DNA of 64,000 bases, from assembly GCF_001936575.1 (NCBI RefSeq), contig NZ_MSMP01000001.1:310001-374000 (forward strand), written 5' to 3'. The translations under genes and the position numbers were made by a program. This stretch comes from Tenacibaculum agarivorans (lineage in GTDB: Bacteria > Bacteroidota > Bacteroidia > Flavobacteriales > Flavobacteriaceae). The stretch's first letter is position 1; the number at the start of each line of letters is the position of its first letter. Below the pieces are notes generated by a model, which saw only the letters and a program-made list of their open reading frames with translations, was not told where the DNA came from and ran no database searches. Below, piece after piece: positions 32,984 through 43,100 of the stretch.

Positions 32984-33658
32984 ATGAGCGGATTATTAAA
33001 ATCTTCTATAGGAAGAAAGTTTGCGATGGCACTTTCAGCACTCTTTCTTATGATTTTTTTACTACAACATTTTGCAATTAACATCTTATCAGTATTTAGC
33101 GCAGATGCTTTTAACAAAGCTTCTCACTTCATGGGTACTTTCTGGGCTGTACAGTATTTATTACAACCTGTACTAATATTTGGTGTGATTTTTCACTTTG
33201 CGATGGGTTTTGTATTAGAAATCAAAAACAAAAGCGCACGAAATGTAAAGTATGCTAAGAATAATGGGGGTGCAAATTCTACATGGATGAGTAGAAACAT
33301 GATCTACAGTGGATTATTTATTTTAATCTTCTTAATCATTCACTTCATCGATTTCTGGATTCCTGAAATGAATACTAAGTACATTCAAGGTGATTTTTCT
33401 GGAATGCACAATGGAGAATTTAGATATTTCCATGAATTACAAGAAAAGTTTGTTCCAATGTGGCGTGTAGCTTTGTATTGTTTAGGTTTTGTGTTTTTAG
33501 CACTTCACTTATTACATGGTTTTAATTCTGCTTTCCAATCTGTAGGAGCAAATAACAAATACACTAAAGGATTGAAAACTTTTAGTAAAATTTATGCAAT
33601 TGGTCTTCCTTTAGGATTTATCATCATTGCATTATTTCACCATTTCAATCACCATTAA
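32984..33658 (+). CDS. sdhC: Succinate dehydrogenase cytochrome b subunit
   Basis: A 224-residue membrane subunit of the diheme type used in Bacteroidetes. It has five transmembrane helices and heme-ligand candidates in LLQHFAINIL, VIFHFAMGFV, IIHFIDFWI and LALHLLHGFNSAF. First gene of sdhC-A-B with 12-bp spacing. Function: anchors the complex and passes electrons to menaquinone. Confidence 0.93.
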   Translation: MSGLLKSSIGRKFAMALSALFLMIFLLQHFAINILSVFSADAFNKASHFMGTFWAVQYLLQPVLIFGVIFHFAMGFVLEIKNKSARNVKYAKNNGGANSTWMSRNMIYSGLFILIFLIIHFIDFWIPEMNTKYIQGDFSGMHNGEFRYFHELQEKFVPMWRVALYCLGFVFLALHLLHGFNSAFQSVGANNKYTKGLKTFSKIYAIGLPLGFIIIALFHHFNHH

Positions 33659-33670
33659 TAATAGTATCAT

Positions 33671-35686
33671 ATGGCAACTTTAGATTCAAAAACACCAAAA
33701 GGTCCTATTGCTGATAAATGGACTAATCATAAAAATAAAATCAACTTAGTTAACCCAGCAAACAAACGTTTAATTGATGTGATTGTTGTTGGAACTGGTT
33801 TAGCAGGAGGTTCTGCTGCTGCAACTTTAGCTGAGTTAGGATATAATGTAAAAGCGTTTTGTTTTCAAGATTCTCCTCGTAGAGCACACTCTATTGCTGC
33901 TCAAGGAGGAATTAACGCTGCAAAAAACTACCAAGGAGACGGGGATTCTACTTACAGATTATTTTACGATACTGTAAAAGGTGGTGACTATCGTTCTCGT
34001 GAAGCTAACGTTTACCGTTTGGCTGAAGTATCTGCAAATATTATCGACCAATGTGTGGCACAAGGTGTACCTTTTGCACGTGATTATGGTGGATTATTAG
34101 ATAACCGTTCTTTTGGAGGAGTATTAGTATCAAGAACTTTCTACGCAAAAGGACAAACAGGGCAACAATTATTATTAGGAGCGTATTCTGCAATGAACCG
34201 TCAAATCGGTCGTGGAAAAATCAAAATGTACAACCGTCATGAAATGTTAGATGTTGTAGTTGTTGATGGTAAAGCTCGTGGTATTATTGCTCGTAACTTA
34301 GTTACTGGAGAAATTGAGCGTCATTCTGCTCATGCTGTTGTATTAGGAACTGGAGGTTACGGAAACGTATTCTTCTTATCAACTAATGCAATGGGAAGTA
34401 ATGTAACAGCTGCTTGGAAAGCTCATAAAAAAGGAGCTTATTTTGCAAACCCATGTTATACACAAATTCACCCAACTTGTATTCCAGTATCTGGAGATCA
34501 TCAGTCTAAATTAACGTTAATGTCAGAATCATTACGTAATGATGGTCGTATTTGGGTTCCAAAGAAAATGGAAGATGTAAAAGCAATTCGTGAAGGAAAT
34601 TTAAAACCTACACAAATTGCTGAAGAAGATAGAGATTATTACTTAGAGCGTCGTTATCCTGCATTTGGTAACTTAGTACCTCGTGATGTTGCATCTCGTG
34701 CTGCTAAGGAACGTTGTGATGCTGGTTTTGGTGTTAACGCTACAGGAGAAGCTGTATATTTAGATTTTGCTTCTGCTATTCAACGTTACGGAAAAGAGCA
34801 GGCTACAATCAAAGGTTTAAATGTAAACGATGCTGCTTTAGTTAAAAAATTAGGTCAAGAAGTTGTAAAGAATAAGTACGGAAACTTATTCCAAATGTAT
34901 GAGAAGATTGTAGATGAGGATCCATATGAAACTCCAATGATGATTTATCCTGCAGTACATTATACTATGGGAGGAGTTTGGGTAGATTATAACTTAATGA
35001 CTACTGTACCTGGATTATATGCAATTGGAGAAGCAAACTTCTCTGATCACGGAGCTAACCGTTTAGGAGCCTCTGCTTTAATGCAAGGTTTAGCTGATGG
35101 TTACTTTGTATTACCATATACTATTGGTGATTATTTAGCTGACGATATTCGTACAGGACCAATTTCTACGGAAACTCCTGAGTTTGATGAAGCAGAGAAA
35201 AATGTTCGTGCAACTATCGATAAGTTTGTGAATAACAACGGAACAAAATCTGTAGATTATTTCCACAAACGTTTAGGTAAAATTATGTGGAACAAAGTAG
35301 GAATGTCTCGTAACGAACAAGGTTTAAAAGAAGCAATAGAAGAAATTTCTGCTTTAAGAGCTGAGTTTTACAGTGATGTTAGAGTTCCAGGTGGAGCAAA
35401 TGAATACAATGAAGAATTAGCAAAAGCTGGACGTGTAGCGGACTTCTTAGAGTTAGGAGAATTATTTGCTAAAGATGCATTGAACAGAACAGAGTCTTGT
35501 GGAGGGCACTTCCGTGAAGAATCTGTTGAATTAGACGGACCTCAAAAAGGTGAAGCTTTACGTAATGATAAGGAGTTTGCTTATGTATCTGCTTGGGAAT
35601 ATAAAGGAGAGCCTAAAGATGCTGTTTTACATAAAGAGGAGTTAGAGTTTAACGATATTGAATTAAAACAACGTTCATACAAATAA
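33671..35686 (+). CDS. sdhA: Succinate dehydrogenase/fumarate reductase flavoprotein subunit
   Basis: A 671-residue flavoprotein. FAD-binding [20 protein letters not shown]; covalent-FAD histidine H73 in [11 protein letters not shown]; substrate-site segments [11 protein letters not shown] and [27 protein letters not shown]. Oxidises succinate to fumarate in the TCA cycle on the cytoplasmic side of the inner membrane. The longer C-terminus is normal for the Bacteroidetes/epsilon type. Codon use is strikingly biased (many CGT, GGA and TTA), consistent with high expression. Confidence 0.97.
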   Translation: MATLDSKTPKGPIADKWTNHKNKINLVNPANKRLIDVIVVGTGLAGGSAAATLAELGYNVKAFCFQDSPRRAHSIAAQGGINAAKNYQGDGDSTYRLFYDTVKGGDYRSREANVYRLAEVSANIIDQCVAQGVPFARDYGGLLDNRSFGGVLVSRTFYAKGQTGQQLLLGAYSAMNRQIGRGKIKMYNRHEMLDVVVVDGKARGIIARNLVTGEIERHSAHAVVLGTGGYGNVFFLSTNAMGSNVTAAWKAHKKGAYFANPCYTQIHPTCIPVSGDHQSKLTLMSESLRNDGRIWVPKKMEDVKAIREGNLKPTQIAEEDRDYYLERRYPAFGNLVPRDVASRAAKERCDAGFGVNATGEAVYLDFASAIQRYGKEQATIKGLNVNDAALVKKLGQEVVKNKYGNLFQMYEKIVDEDPYETPMMIYPAVHYTMGGVWVDYNLMTTVPGLYAIGEANFSDHGANRLGASALMQGLADGYFVLPYTIGDYLADDIRTGPISTETPEFDEAEKNVRATIDKFVNNNGTKSVDYFHKRLGKIMWNKVGMSRNEQGLKEAIEEISALRAEFYSDVRVPGGANEYNEELAKAGRVADFLELGELFAKDALNRTESCGGHFREESVELDGPQKGEALRNDKEFAYVSAWEYKGEPKDAVLHKEELEFNDIELKQRSYK

Positions 35687-35696
35687 GGAAAGAATT

Positions 35697-36443
35697 ATGA
35701 ATTTAACGTTAAAAATTTGGCGTCAAAAGAACGCAAGCGATAAAGGAAAAATGGTTGATTATAAAATCAACGATGTATCGCCAGATATGTCTTTCCTTGA
35801 AATGTTAGATGTGTTAAACACACAATTAATTGAAAGTGGTGATGAACCAGTAGCTTTCGATCATGATTGTCGTGAAGGAATTTGTGGAATGTGTTCATTA
35901 TACATTAATGGTGAAGCTCACGGACCAGATAGAGGAGTAACCACTTGTCAGTTACACATGCGTAAGTTTAAAGATGGTGACACTATTTATATTGAGCCAT
36001 TTAGAGCTAAAGCTTTCCCTGTAATTAAAGATTTAGTTGTTGATAGATCTTCTTTTGATAGAATTCAACATGCTGGCGGATTTATTTCGGTAAATACTTC
36101 AGGGAATACTCAAGATGCAAATGCTATTCCAATTAACAAAGAGAATGCAGACAAAGCCTTTGATGCTGCAACTTGTATTGGTTGTGGAGCTTGTGTAGCT
36201 ACTTGTAAGAATTCATCTGCAATGTTATACGTTTCTGCTAAAGTTTCTCAATTTGCCTTATTACCACAAGGACAAGTGGAAGCTACAGATCGTGTATTAA
36301 ACATGGTGAAGCAAATGGACGAAGAAGGATTTGGTAACTGTACAAATACAGGAGCATGTGAGGTAGAATGTCCTAAAGGAATTTCTTTAGAAAATATTGC
36401 TCGCATGAATACTGAATTCTTAAAAGCAAGTTTAAAAGGATAG
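35697..36443 (+). CDS. sdhB: Succinate dehydrogenase iron-sulfur subunit
   Basis: A 248-residue ferredoxin-type subunit. The [2Fe-2S] cluster is bound by [15 protein letters not shown] and a later Cys in VTTCQLH. The [4Fe-4S]/[3Fe-4S] motifs are [14 protein letters not shown] and [15 protein letters not shown]. It starts 10 bp after sdhA and ends the operon at a strong terminator. Confidence 0.97.
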   Translation: MNLTLKIWRQKNASDKGKMVDYKINDVSPDMSFLEMLDVLNTQLIESGDEPVAFDHDCREGICGMCSLYINGEAHGPDRGVTTCQLHMRKFKDGDTIYIEPFRAKAFPVIKDLVVDRSSFDRIQHAGGFISVNTSGNTQDANAIPINKENADKAFDAATCIGCGACVATCKNSSAMLYVSAKVSQFALLPQGQVEATDRVLNMVKQMDEEGFGNCTNTGACEVECPKGISLENIARMNTEFLKASLKG

Positions 36444-36464
36444 TATATACTTTTTAGATATATA

Positions 36465-36496
36465 AAAACCCAAGGCTCTGTCTTGGGTTTTTTGTT
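36465..36496 (+). terminator. Rho-independent terminator of the sdh operon
   Basis: AAAACCCAAG / CTTGGGTTTT with a seven-base loop, then TTTG. 21 bp after sdhB. Confidence 0.9.
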
Positions 36497-36520
36497 TCTT
36501 TACATCATCAAAAACAATAC

Positions 36521-38290
36521 ATGATTCATCACATCAGTTTCTATAAAGAACAACAAGAAAAATATCTTGGAGAAATCACCCTCATTAAAAAGAAAATTTC
36601 AAATTTAAGTTTGCTGCGATTATTTACTTTTTTAGCTACAGCATTTGGTATATATACATCTTTTACTATTTGGAAAATTAGTATTGTAATAGCTATTGTG
36701 GGGATTGCTACATTTATCTTTCTTTTATTGAAGTATACTAATGCAAAAAGAAAATTAGCGCTTCTTACTACTTTAGTTCACATAAATGAAGAAGAATTAG
36801 CCATTGTAGCTGGCGATTTTCACCATAGAGAAGCTGGTTTAGAATTTCAAGATCCTAAACATTATTACAGTTTGGATATTGATTTATTTGGGATTGGATC
36901 TTTTTTTCAATTCATAAATAGAACTACAATCCCTGAGAGTACATTAAAGTTAGCCAATGCTTTAAAAGCTAACAATATTGATAACATAAATTTTCGTCAA
37001 GAAGCTATAAAAGAATTAGCAACTAAACCAAAATGGCGACAACATTACCAAGCACTTGCTAGTTTAATTAAAGTAGAAACACCAGCAAAAAATATAATAG
37101 CATGGCTAAAAAATTACAAGTCTTTTATTCCGAATCAAATGCAATGGATTTCTGGACTATTCTCTCTAATATCATTAAGCTTATTTGTATGTGTGTATTT
37201 GAATTCAATTAGTCCATCTTTATTACTAATTTGGATGCTTTTAGGATTAGGAATTACTTCTCGTTATCTAAAAAAAATTAATGCTGTATCTCAAAATTCA
37301 GATCAAATAAAAGATACATTTCGCCAGTATGCACAGCTTTTAAACGAAATTGAAAATGAAGAATTCACGGCTTCAATATTAAAAGAAAAACAGCGTGAGA
37401 TTCAGTCTGAAACGGAAAAAGCATCTGTCATTTTCACTGCATTCTCTAAAGCTTTGGATGCCTTAGACAACAGAAACAACATTATTATTGCCATTTTCGG
37501 AAATGGTTTCTTTTTATTAGATATCATAAACACCTTACGAATTGAAAAATGGATTGCAAATTATAAAAATACTGTTGAAAAATGGTTTGATGTGATTACC
37601 TATTTTGATGCTTATAATAGTTTAGGTAATTATACTTTTAATCATCCAGAATATGTATTTCCAGAAATAAAACAAAGTACAGCTATTTTAGACACAAAAG
37701 GTTTGGGACACCCATTACTTAAAAAAGAGAAAAGAGTTGATAATGACATCTTAATAGACAAAGAACAATTCTTTATTGTTACAGGAGCAAATATGGCTGG
37801 TAAAAGCACATTTTTACGTACTGTTTCACTTAATATAGTTATGGCAAATATTGGATTACCTGTTTGCGCAACATCCTGTGCTTATTCTCCAATACAATTA
37901 ATTACTAGTATGCGAACTAGTGATTCTTTAACTGATGATAGTTCTTATTTTTTCTCAGAGTTAACACGATTAAAATTTATAGTAGATACAATTGAAACGG
38001 ATCCTTATTTTATCATTTTAGATGAAATTTTAAAAGGAACTAACAGTACTGATAAAGCTATAGGTTCGAAGAAGTTTGTTGAAAAATTAGTAGGATCTAA
38101 TGCTACTGGAATTATAGCTACACACGACTTAAGCCTTTGCGAAATAGAAAATGAATTAACCGCAATTAAAAATTACTATTTTGATGCTGAAATTGTTAAT
38201 GATGAACTTTATTTTGATTACACCTTTAAAAAAGGAATATGTAGAAATATGAATGCTAGTTTCTTATTAAAAAAGATGGAAATTATTTAA
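36521..38290 (+). CDS. MutS-related membrane-associated ATPase
   Basis: A 589-residue protein. The N-terminal region has two hydrophobic helix pairs (about 29-70 and 205-245: LLTSYLWK-type segments such as ISGLFSLISLSLFVCVYL). The C-terminal third is a MutS-type ATPase with Walker A GANMAGKSTFLRTVSLN, Walker B YFIILDEILKGTNSTDKA and GIIATHDLSL. It lacks the mismatch-recognition domain of MutS, so a repair role is doubtful. This MutS-like family with transmembrane segments is common next to sdh in flavobacteria; its function is unknown. Confidence 0.85.
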   Translation: MIHHISFYKEQQEKYLGEITLIKKKISNLSLLRLFTFLATAFGIYTSFTIWKISIVIAIVGIATFIFLLLKYTNAKRKLALLTTLVHINEEELAIVAGDFHHREAGLEFQDPKHYYSLDIDLFGIGSFFQFINRTTIPESTLKLANALKANNIDNINFRQEAIKELATKPKWRQHYQALASLIKVETPAKNIIAWLKNYKSFIPNQMQWISGLFSLISLSLFVCVYLNSISPSLLLIWMLLGLGITSRYLKKINAVSQNSDQIKDTFRQYAQLLNEIENEEFTASILKEKQREIQSETEKASVIFTAFSKALDALDNRNNIIIAIFGNGFFLLDIINTLRIEKWIANYKNTVEKWFDVITYFDAYNSLGNYTFNHPEYVFPEIKQSTAILDTKGLGHPLLKKEKRVDNDILIDKEQFFIVTGANMAGKSTFLRTVSLNIVMANIGLPVCATSCAYSPIQLITSMRTSDSLTDDSSYFFSELTRLKFIVDTIETDPYFIILDEILKGTNSTDKAIGSKKFVEKLVGSNATGIIATHDLSLCEIENELTAIKNYYFDAEIVNDELYFDYTFKKGICRNMNASFLLKKMEII

Positions 38291-38307
38291 AACTAAACAT
38301 GTCACAT

Positions 38308-38397
38308 TGAGTGATTTTTCAGAATAAAATGAAGAAAAATTGTATCGAGATGTTAACAAATCGCTCTCGATACAATCCTAATCGGTTCTTGAATCGT
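38308..38397. repeat. Dispersed intergenic repeat, family 1 (partial)
   Basis: GAATAAAATGAAGAAAAAT followed by TGTATCGAGA and an inverted TCTCGATACA, resembling the 6760 and 43260 copies. The TGTATCGAGA / TCTCGATACA arms can form a hairpin. Confidence 0.5.
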
Positions 38398-38412
38398 TAC
38401 CAATTAACCCTT

Positions 38413-38784
38413 TTACTGTATTGCTTTAGCAATAAACCCCTTTATTTTTAATAATTTTCGTTCTTGCTTAGCGTTTGAAAAAACAGTTATTGCTTTTGAA
38501 AATTTACCCAGCCTCTTTGTATCGTAAGATACTGATATACTTCCTTTTTCTCCTGGCATAATTGGTTTCTCGGGTTTTTGCGGAACTGTACACCCACAAG
38601 TTGATTTAATTTGCTTCACAATTAGAGGAGCATCACCTATATTGGTAAACTCAAATACTCGTAATCCTTCTGATCCCTGAGCTATCTTTCCATAATCAAT
38701 AGTTTCATTCTCAAATTTAAACTCTTGCGCATTACCACCTATTGCAAAGGCTAAAAGCAGTAAAAATGTAATTTGTACTTTCAT
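38413..38784 (-). CDS. DUF1573 domain protein, exported
   Basis: A 123-residue protein with a signal peptide (about residues 1-19, ending GGNAQ). The DUF1573 core is present: FEFTNIGDAPLIVKQIKSTC, CGCTVPQKPEKPIMPGEKGS, VSYDTKRLGKFSKAITVFSN. This Ig-like beta-sandwich occurs in many Bacteroidetes periplasmic proteins of unknown role. It follows the thioredoxin-like gene by 19 bp on the same strand. Confidence 0.88.
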   Translation of the reverse strand: MKVQITFLLLLAFAIGGNAQEFKFENETIDYGKIAQGSEGLRVFEFTNIGDAPLIVKQIKSTCGCTVPQKPEKPIMPGEKGSISVSYDTKRLGKFSKAITVFSNAKQERKLLKIKGFIAKAIQ

Positions 38785-38803
38785 AATATATAGTTTTTAA
38801 TTG

Positions 38804-39685
38804 TTAACTCTTAGCATGTATTTCTTGAATTAGTTCTTTAATTTTTTTGTTTTCAGGATAAAGGCTCAATGCTTTATAGAATTGCTCTAATGCTTCTTTA
38901 TACTTTTTTTGTTCATAATACAATGTTCCCAAACTGCTATATGTAACATAATTATTCGGATAGATTTTGGTGTTCAATTCAAATATATACGCCGCTTTAT
39001 CAAACTCTTTATTTCTTAACTTCACAAAACCATAAGTATTCAGTTCTCTTGTTCCTTTTGTTATTTCTGGAAGGAAATGAAGTAACTGTTTTTCCATAGA
39101 CTGAACACTATCTTTTGAATTTTTCAAGAGATTCTCTATAAGCTCTACAGCTCTGTATTTAGGATAATACTTTTCTTTAGTAACAATATTCAGCAAATCT
39201 CTTTCAAAAGTTTCTTTAGGATCTTCCACTATTCTATTAACTTCTTTTCCTTCTTTATACACTATAAATGTTGGGACTCTGTGAATATTCAATCCTTTTT
39301 CTTCTCTATTTGGAGATTGCTTATAGGCTTCTTTTTTTCTATCTACAGCAAAAACTTCAAGATTTTCTTTTGGAAATCCCGCCTCTTCAAGCACTTTATA
39401 AAAAATAGGAAGATTACGTTTGCTATCTCCACACCAAGAGCCAAAAAACACTTTTATGTTATAGTCTTTTAATTTACTCTTTAACTCAGTTATTACTTTA
39501 TCATTAGTCAAATACTTTTGGTGATTTTTAGCAAACCAATCAAATGCTGAGGAATTAAAACCTTCTTTATCTACTTTTCCCAATAACATTTCGTTTCCTT
39601 TCTCATCTTTAGTTATAAAATTTAGTTGTGCATCTATACCTATAAAAGAGACTAAAAGCAAAAGGATGGTCATATTTTTTTTCAT
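38804..39685 (-). CDS. Exported thioredoxin-like protein with C-terminal TPR
   Basis: A 293-residue protein with a signal peptide (about residues 1-19, ending IDAQ). The thioredoxin-like domain (about 65-165) has FFGSWCGDSKRNLPIFYKVL, that is CxxS rather than CxxC, and the cis-Pro segment HRVPTFIVYKEGKEV. Two TPR units follow near the end (YVTYSSLGTLYYEQKKYKEA, LEQFYKALSLYPENKKIKEL). With one Cys it is more likely a monothiol or binding protein than a classical reductase. Paired with the DUF1573 gene. Confidence 0.82.
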   Translation of the reverse strand: MKKNMTILLLLVSFIGIDAQLNFITKDEKGNEMLLGKVDKEGFNSSAFDWFAKNHQKYLTNDKVITELKSKLKDYNIKVFFGSWCGDSKRNLPIFYKVLEEAGFPKENLEVFAVDRKKEAYKQSPNREEKGLNIHRVPTFIVYKEGKEVNRIVEDPKETFERDLLNIVTKEKYYPKYRAVELIENLLKNSKDSVQSMEKQLLHFLPEITKGTRELNTYGFVKLRNKEFDKAAYIFELNTKIYPNNYVTYSSLGTLYYEQKKYKEALEQFYKALSLYPENKKIKELIQEIHAKS

Positions 39686-39873
39686 GGTTTATGTGTTTTT
39701 TTTCTCAAAACTAATAGCAAGATGGTTTTTAAAAAAAGAGAACTTAACACACTACATATAAATCGGTACAAACAACATTAACCAGCGTATAAAGTGCTTT
39801 TTATACTTCTTTTGCTGCATTTTGTACTTGATCTTATTGTAATAGCGTTTAAATCTGTATTTTCATCTTGACA

Positions 39874-40842
39874 ATGGAAATTCTTAAAAAACACATTTCA
39901 CAACTATTAGTACACCTATTATTTTGGGTGCTTTTTATATGTATATCATTATTTGTATTCTCAGAATACTATTGGTCTGAAAATCCTTTTTTACAATACC
40001 TATCTATTCTTATTTGTATAGTGTATACTAATAATTTCTTATTGCTTCCTTATTTTGTAAAAAAGAAAAGCTATTTTATTTACGCTATTATTTTCATTGC
40101 AATTTCATTTTTTGCTACTCAATTGTACTGCAACGTTTTTACACGATGTGGATGTACAATAATGAAATGTTTAAGTGATTATTTATGGCAAAGTTTAGTT
40201 CCTTTAATCTTTTTCTCTTTTGTTTGGATACTCTTTAAGTATTTAGAACGAGAGGACGAACTTCAAAAAGCACAACAAGAACGCACAGCAATGGAACTTA
40301 AGTTTTTAAAATCTCAAATGAATCCACATGTACTTTTTAATAACTTAAATACAATCTATTCTTATGCTATTGAAAAACCAGACGAAACTCCAGATTTGAT
40401 TTTAAAACTATCTGATAATTTAAAACATGTATTGTATGAAAGTAATGCAGATTTTATTCCTTTAGAAAATGAACTACAATACGTTACTAATTATATCGAT
40501 TTTCAAAGAATACGAATTGAGGGCGTTAAAAAACTAAATTATACTTCAACCATTAACAATACCAATTACCAAATTGCTCCACTACTTTTAATCGCTATTA
40601 TAGAAAATGCTTTTAAACATAGTACGCCCAATAGTACTATTACTATTAGCATTTTTCAAGAAGACTCAAACATTATTTGTTTTTGTGAAAACGAATATGA
40701 TGCTGCTAAAATTTCAGAAAGCACAAATATTGGGTTACAAAATTTAGAAAAAAGACTACACTTACTTTATGAAGATAAGTATAGTTTACAAATTAAGACT
40801 GATGCAACATTTTCAGTAACGCTAAAACTAAATTTAGTATGA
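39874..40842 (+). CDS. LytS-type membrane sensor histidine kinase
   Basis: A 322-residue protein from the ATG at 39874. An in-frame TTG at 39868 exists, but the ATG two codons later is the natural start. Four transmembrane helices (residues about 10-125) are followed by a His_kinase (PF06580) domain with H152 in KSQMNPHVLFNNLNTIYSYA, and an HATPase domain (IIENAFKHSTPNSTITIS, NIGLQNLEKRL). The next gene overlaps by 4 bp and encodes its LytTR partner. The signal is unknown. Confidence 0.9.
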   Translation: MEILKKHISQLLVHLLFWVLFICISLFVFSEYYWSENPFLQYLSILICIVYTNNFLLLPYFVKKKSYFIYAIIFIAISFFATQLYCNVFTRCGCTIMKCLSDYLWQSLVPLIFFSFVWILFKYLEREDELQKAQQERTAMELKFLKSQMNPHVLFNNLNTIYSYAIEKPDETPDLILKLSDNLKHVLYESNADFIPLENELQYVTNYIDFQRIRIEGVKKLNYTSTINNTNYQIAPLLLIAIIENAFKHSTPNSTITISIFQEDSNIICFCENEYDAAKISESTNIGLQNLEKRLHLLYEDKYSLQIKTDATFSVTLKLNLV

Positions 40843-41522
40843 TTACCTGTATTATTATAGAAGATGAATTACCTGCACAGAACATTCTTAAGAATTTTGT
40901 AGGTAAAATTCCTGATATTACCATAACTGCTACTTTTCAAACGGCAGAAGAAGCAAGTCTATATTTAAAAACAAATAGTGTAGATTTTGTATTCTTAGAC
41001 ATCAATCTTCCTGATTATATGGGGCTCGATTTTATTAAAACGGTGCTAAATCCACCTCTTATTATTATTACTACAGCATATCCTAATTATGCCTTAGATA
41101 GTTTCGAATTAGAAACTATTGTTGATTATCTGGTAAAACCTTTTTCTTTTGATCGTTTTTTAAAAGCCATTCATAAAATTAAAAAGAGCACAAATAGTGT
41201 AGAAAAACAACCTCCTAAATCCATTGTTTTAAATATTGATAAAACATTACACAAATTATCTATTGAAGATATCCTATATATAGAATCTGATAGAAATTAC
41301 ATCACTTTTGTAACCATTGGTAAAAAACTTGTGATTATTGATACATTGAAGAGATGGAAAGAAAATTTATCCGATGCATTTTTCCACGTTCATAAATCTT
41401 ACATCGTAAATATGCATCATATTGAAAAGGTTTCTGGAAATGTAATTTATATTAGAGATAAAAAAATTCCTATCGGAAGAGTTTTTAAAGCTGATTTTTT
41501 TAAAAAGTTTGACACTAAATAA
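40839..41522 (+). CDS. LytTR-type response regulator
   Basis: A 227-residue regulator. Receiver domain with acidic pocket (IIIEDELPAQ), phospho-acceptor D54 in DFVFLDINLP, and the conserved Lys in DYLVKPFSFDRF. The LytTR DNA-binding domain spans about 130-227 (LSIEDILYIESDRNYITFVT, HVHKSYIVNMHHIEKVSGN, IPIGRVFKADFF). It overlaps the kinase gene by 4 bp. LytTR proteins bind paired short direct repeats; no target site is obvious nearby. Confidence 0.92.
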   Translation: MITCIIIEDELPAQNILKNFVGKIPDITITATFQTAEEASLYLKTNSVDFVFLDINLPDYMGLDFIKTVLNPPLIIITTAYPNYALDSFELETIVDYLVKPFSFDRFLKAIHKIKKSTNSVEKQPPKSIVLNIDKTLHKLSIEDILYIESDRNYITFVTIGKKLVIIDTLKRWKENLSDAFFHVHKSYIVNMHHIEKVSGNVIYIRDKKIPIGRVFKADFFKKFDTK

Positions 41523-41650
41523 TTCTTCATTTTAGACTCATCAGTGCACCTGTAGGCATTGATTTTTATGAACTTCCTAACTTAAAATTAACTTAAGAGT
41601 TTAATTTTTATATCTTAAAATTTTATTAAAAACACATTTAAAATGCGTTT

Positions 41651-41685
41651 TTTGCTTTTTTAATTGAAAAATATATGTACTTTTG
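41651..41685 (+). promoter_or_regulatory. Promoter of the small secreted gene at 41864
   Basis: TACTTTTG (41678-41685) is a perfect -7 box. TTTG at 41651-41654 leaves a longer than usual 23-bp spacer. The transcript would have a leader of about 170 nt. Confidence 0.55.
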
Positions 41686-41863
41686 CGCCCGCAATTGAGA
41701 ATTTATCAATGTTAGATAATTGTTAAGTTCTTTAAAAAGATCATAAAAAACATGTAAAAAAGACTTTTTGTTAATATAGCAAATCGCTCAAAAACAATTA
41801 TCCGAAAGTATTTTTGCCATGTAATTTTTAACGAAAAATAATAAAACCCAAAATAAAAAAAAG

Positions 41864-42196
41864 ATGAGAAAATTAGTAGTATTAGTTGTAGTAGCTTTAG
41901 TAAACTTTTCAGCATTTGCAAACAACGCTAGACCAGCAGAAGTGATTAAATCTGAATTAAGATCTGAGATTATTAAATTATTAGGAAAAGCAAACTTTGA
42001 GTTAGCTGAAAAAGAATCTACTGTAGTAGAATTTACAGTAAATCAAAAAGGAGAAATCATTGTTTTAACTGTTAACTCTAACAATAGTTTAGTTGATACT
42101 TTTGTAAAGAACAAATTAAACTACAAAGTAATCACTAACAATAATGTAGCTAAAGGTAAAACTTTCAAAATGCCTTTAACTCTTATCGCAGAATAA
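41864..42196 (+). CDS. Small secreted protein of unknown function
   Basis: A 110-residue protein with a signal peptide (about residues 1-19, ending SAFAN). The mature part has a beta-rich pattern (VVEFTVNQKGEIIVLTVNSN, TFVKNKLNYKVITNNNVAKG, TFKMPLTLIAE) reminiscent of the TonB C-terminal or small periplasmic energy-transduction folds common in flavobacteria. I do not assign a function. Strong promoter, long leader and strong terminator suggest high, independent expression. Confidence 0.7.
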   Translation: MRKLVVLVVVALVNFSAFANNARPAEVIKSELRSEIIKLLGKANFELAEKESTVVEFTVNQKGEIIVLTVNSNNSLVDTFVKNKLNYKVITNNNVAKGKTFKMPLTLIAE

Positions 42197-42240
42197 TCAT
42201 ATACGAGTAGTATTTTTAGTAATAAATTATCCCTCAATTT

Positions 42241-42276
42241 AAAAACCAGTAAGAAGTCAGCTTACTGGTTTTTTGT
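42241..42276 (+). terminator. Rho-independent terminator
   Basis: AAAACCAGTAAG / CTTACTGGTTTT with a seven-base loop, then TTTTG. Ends the 41864 transcript. Confidence 0.92.
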
Positions 42277-42295
42277 TATATATAAGTTTATATAA

Positions 42296-42376
42296 ACAAA
42301 AAGAGGTTGCTTTACAGCAACCTCTAAATAATCCCCTAAGATGTTTTCACCCTCTTATTACATTGTGGATGATCAC
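42296..42376 (-). ncRNA. Predicted small RNA 1 of the tandem array
   Basis: About 80 nt on minus between a perfect -7 box (TACCTTTG, complement of 42382-42389) and a terminator (stem AGAGGTTGCT / AGCAACCTCT, 42302-42325, then TTTTTG). Conserved internal segments shared with RNAs 2-4: GATCATCCACAATGTAA, GGGTGAAAA and TTAGGGGATTAT. No conserved reading frame: the one frame open in copies 2 and 3 is stopped by TAG here. Ends are inferred from promoter and terminator only. Confidence 0.65.
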
Positions 42377-42381
42377 CGATA

Positions 42382-42442
42382 CAAAGGTATGACCAAGTCA
42401 CTAGTTTATAAAGGGGATTTCCGCAGCATATATTGTGGATTT
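42382..42442 (-). promoter_or_regulatory. 61-bp promoter module of small RNA 1
   Basis: Read on plus: CAAAGGTA (42382-42389), 25 bp, GGATTTCCGCA (42415-42425), 8 bp, TGTGGATTT (42434-42442). The two GGATTT cores are 22 bp apart in direct orientation, upstream of the minus-strand start. Confidence 0.75.
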
Positions 42443-42623
42443 ATGTAGTAGTGATTACTTTTTACAATAGTGAGATTATGAAAAGAAATCAGTTACACTA
42501 ATTGCAACAGAAAACTGCTTTTCATTACACTTTTTTGTAATGATATTTTTAATCAATTATGATGGAATAAAAAGTTAGTTATTGAAATTCGAATCCTCAA
42601 AATGGATTCATAAAAAACTGAAG

Positions 42624-42706
42624 AAAAAAAAAGAGGTTGTTCCCACAACCTCTCATATAATCCCCTAAAATGTTTTTCACCCTCTTATTACATTGTGGAT
42701 GATCAC
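42624..42706 (-). ncRNA. Predicted small RNA 2 of the tandem array
   Basis: About 83 nt on minus. The -7 box TACCTTTG is the complement of 42712-42719. The terminator is AGAGGTTGT / ACAACCTCT (42632-42640, 42645-42653) with a T-run at 42624-42631. The sequence is nearly identical to RNA 3 and close to RNA 1. Confidence 0.68.
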
Positions 42707-42711
42707 ACGCA

Positions 42712-42772
42712 CAAAGGTAGAACCAAGTCACTAGTTTATAAAGGGGATTTCCGCAGCATATATTGTGGATTT
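42712..42772 (-). promoter_or_regulatory. 61-bp promoter module of small RNA 2
   Basis: CAAAGGTA (42712-42719), 25 bp, GGATTTCCGCA (42745-42755), 8 bp, TGTGGATTT (42764-42772), read on plus for a minus-strand transcript. Confidence 0.75.
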
Positions 42773-42951
42773 ATGTAGCAGTGATTACTTTTTACAATAG
42801 TGAGATTATGAAAAGAAATCAGTTACACTAATTGCAACAAAAAACTGCTTTTCATTACCCTTTTTGTAATGATATTTTTAATCAATTATGATGGAATAAA
42901 AAGTTAGTTATTGAAATTCGAATCCTCAAAACGGATTCATAAAAATCTGAA

Positions 42952-43034
42952 ACAAAAAAAGAGGTTGTTCCCACAACCTCTCATATAATCCCCTAAAATG
43001 TTTTTCACCCTCTTATTACATTGTGGATGATCAC
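42952..43034 (-). ncRNA. Predicted small RNA 3 of the tandem array
   Basis: About 83 nt on minus. The -7 box TACCTTTG is the complement of 43040-43047. The terminator stem is AGAGGTTGT / ACAACCTCT (42960-42968, 42973-42981) with a T-run at 42953-42959. Confidence 0.68.
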
Positions 43035-43039
43035 ACGCA

Positions 43040-43100
43040 CAAAGGTAAAACCAAGTCACTCGTTTATAAAGGGGATTTCCGCACTGTAGCGTGTGGATTT
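43040..43100 (-). promoter_or_regulatory. 61-bp promoter module of small RNA 3
   Basis: CAAAGGTA (43040-43047), 25 bp, GGATTTCCGCA (43073-43083), 8 bp (CTGTAGCG, different from copies 1 and 2), TGTGGATTT (43092-43100). Confidence 0.75.

Noticed and set aside
36521..38290. Second mismatch repair MutS
   Set aside because: It has only the ATPase part and membrane helices, without the mismatch-binding domain; the true mutS is at 49082.
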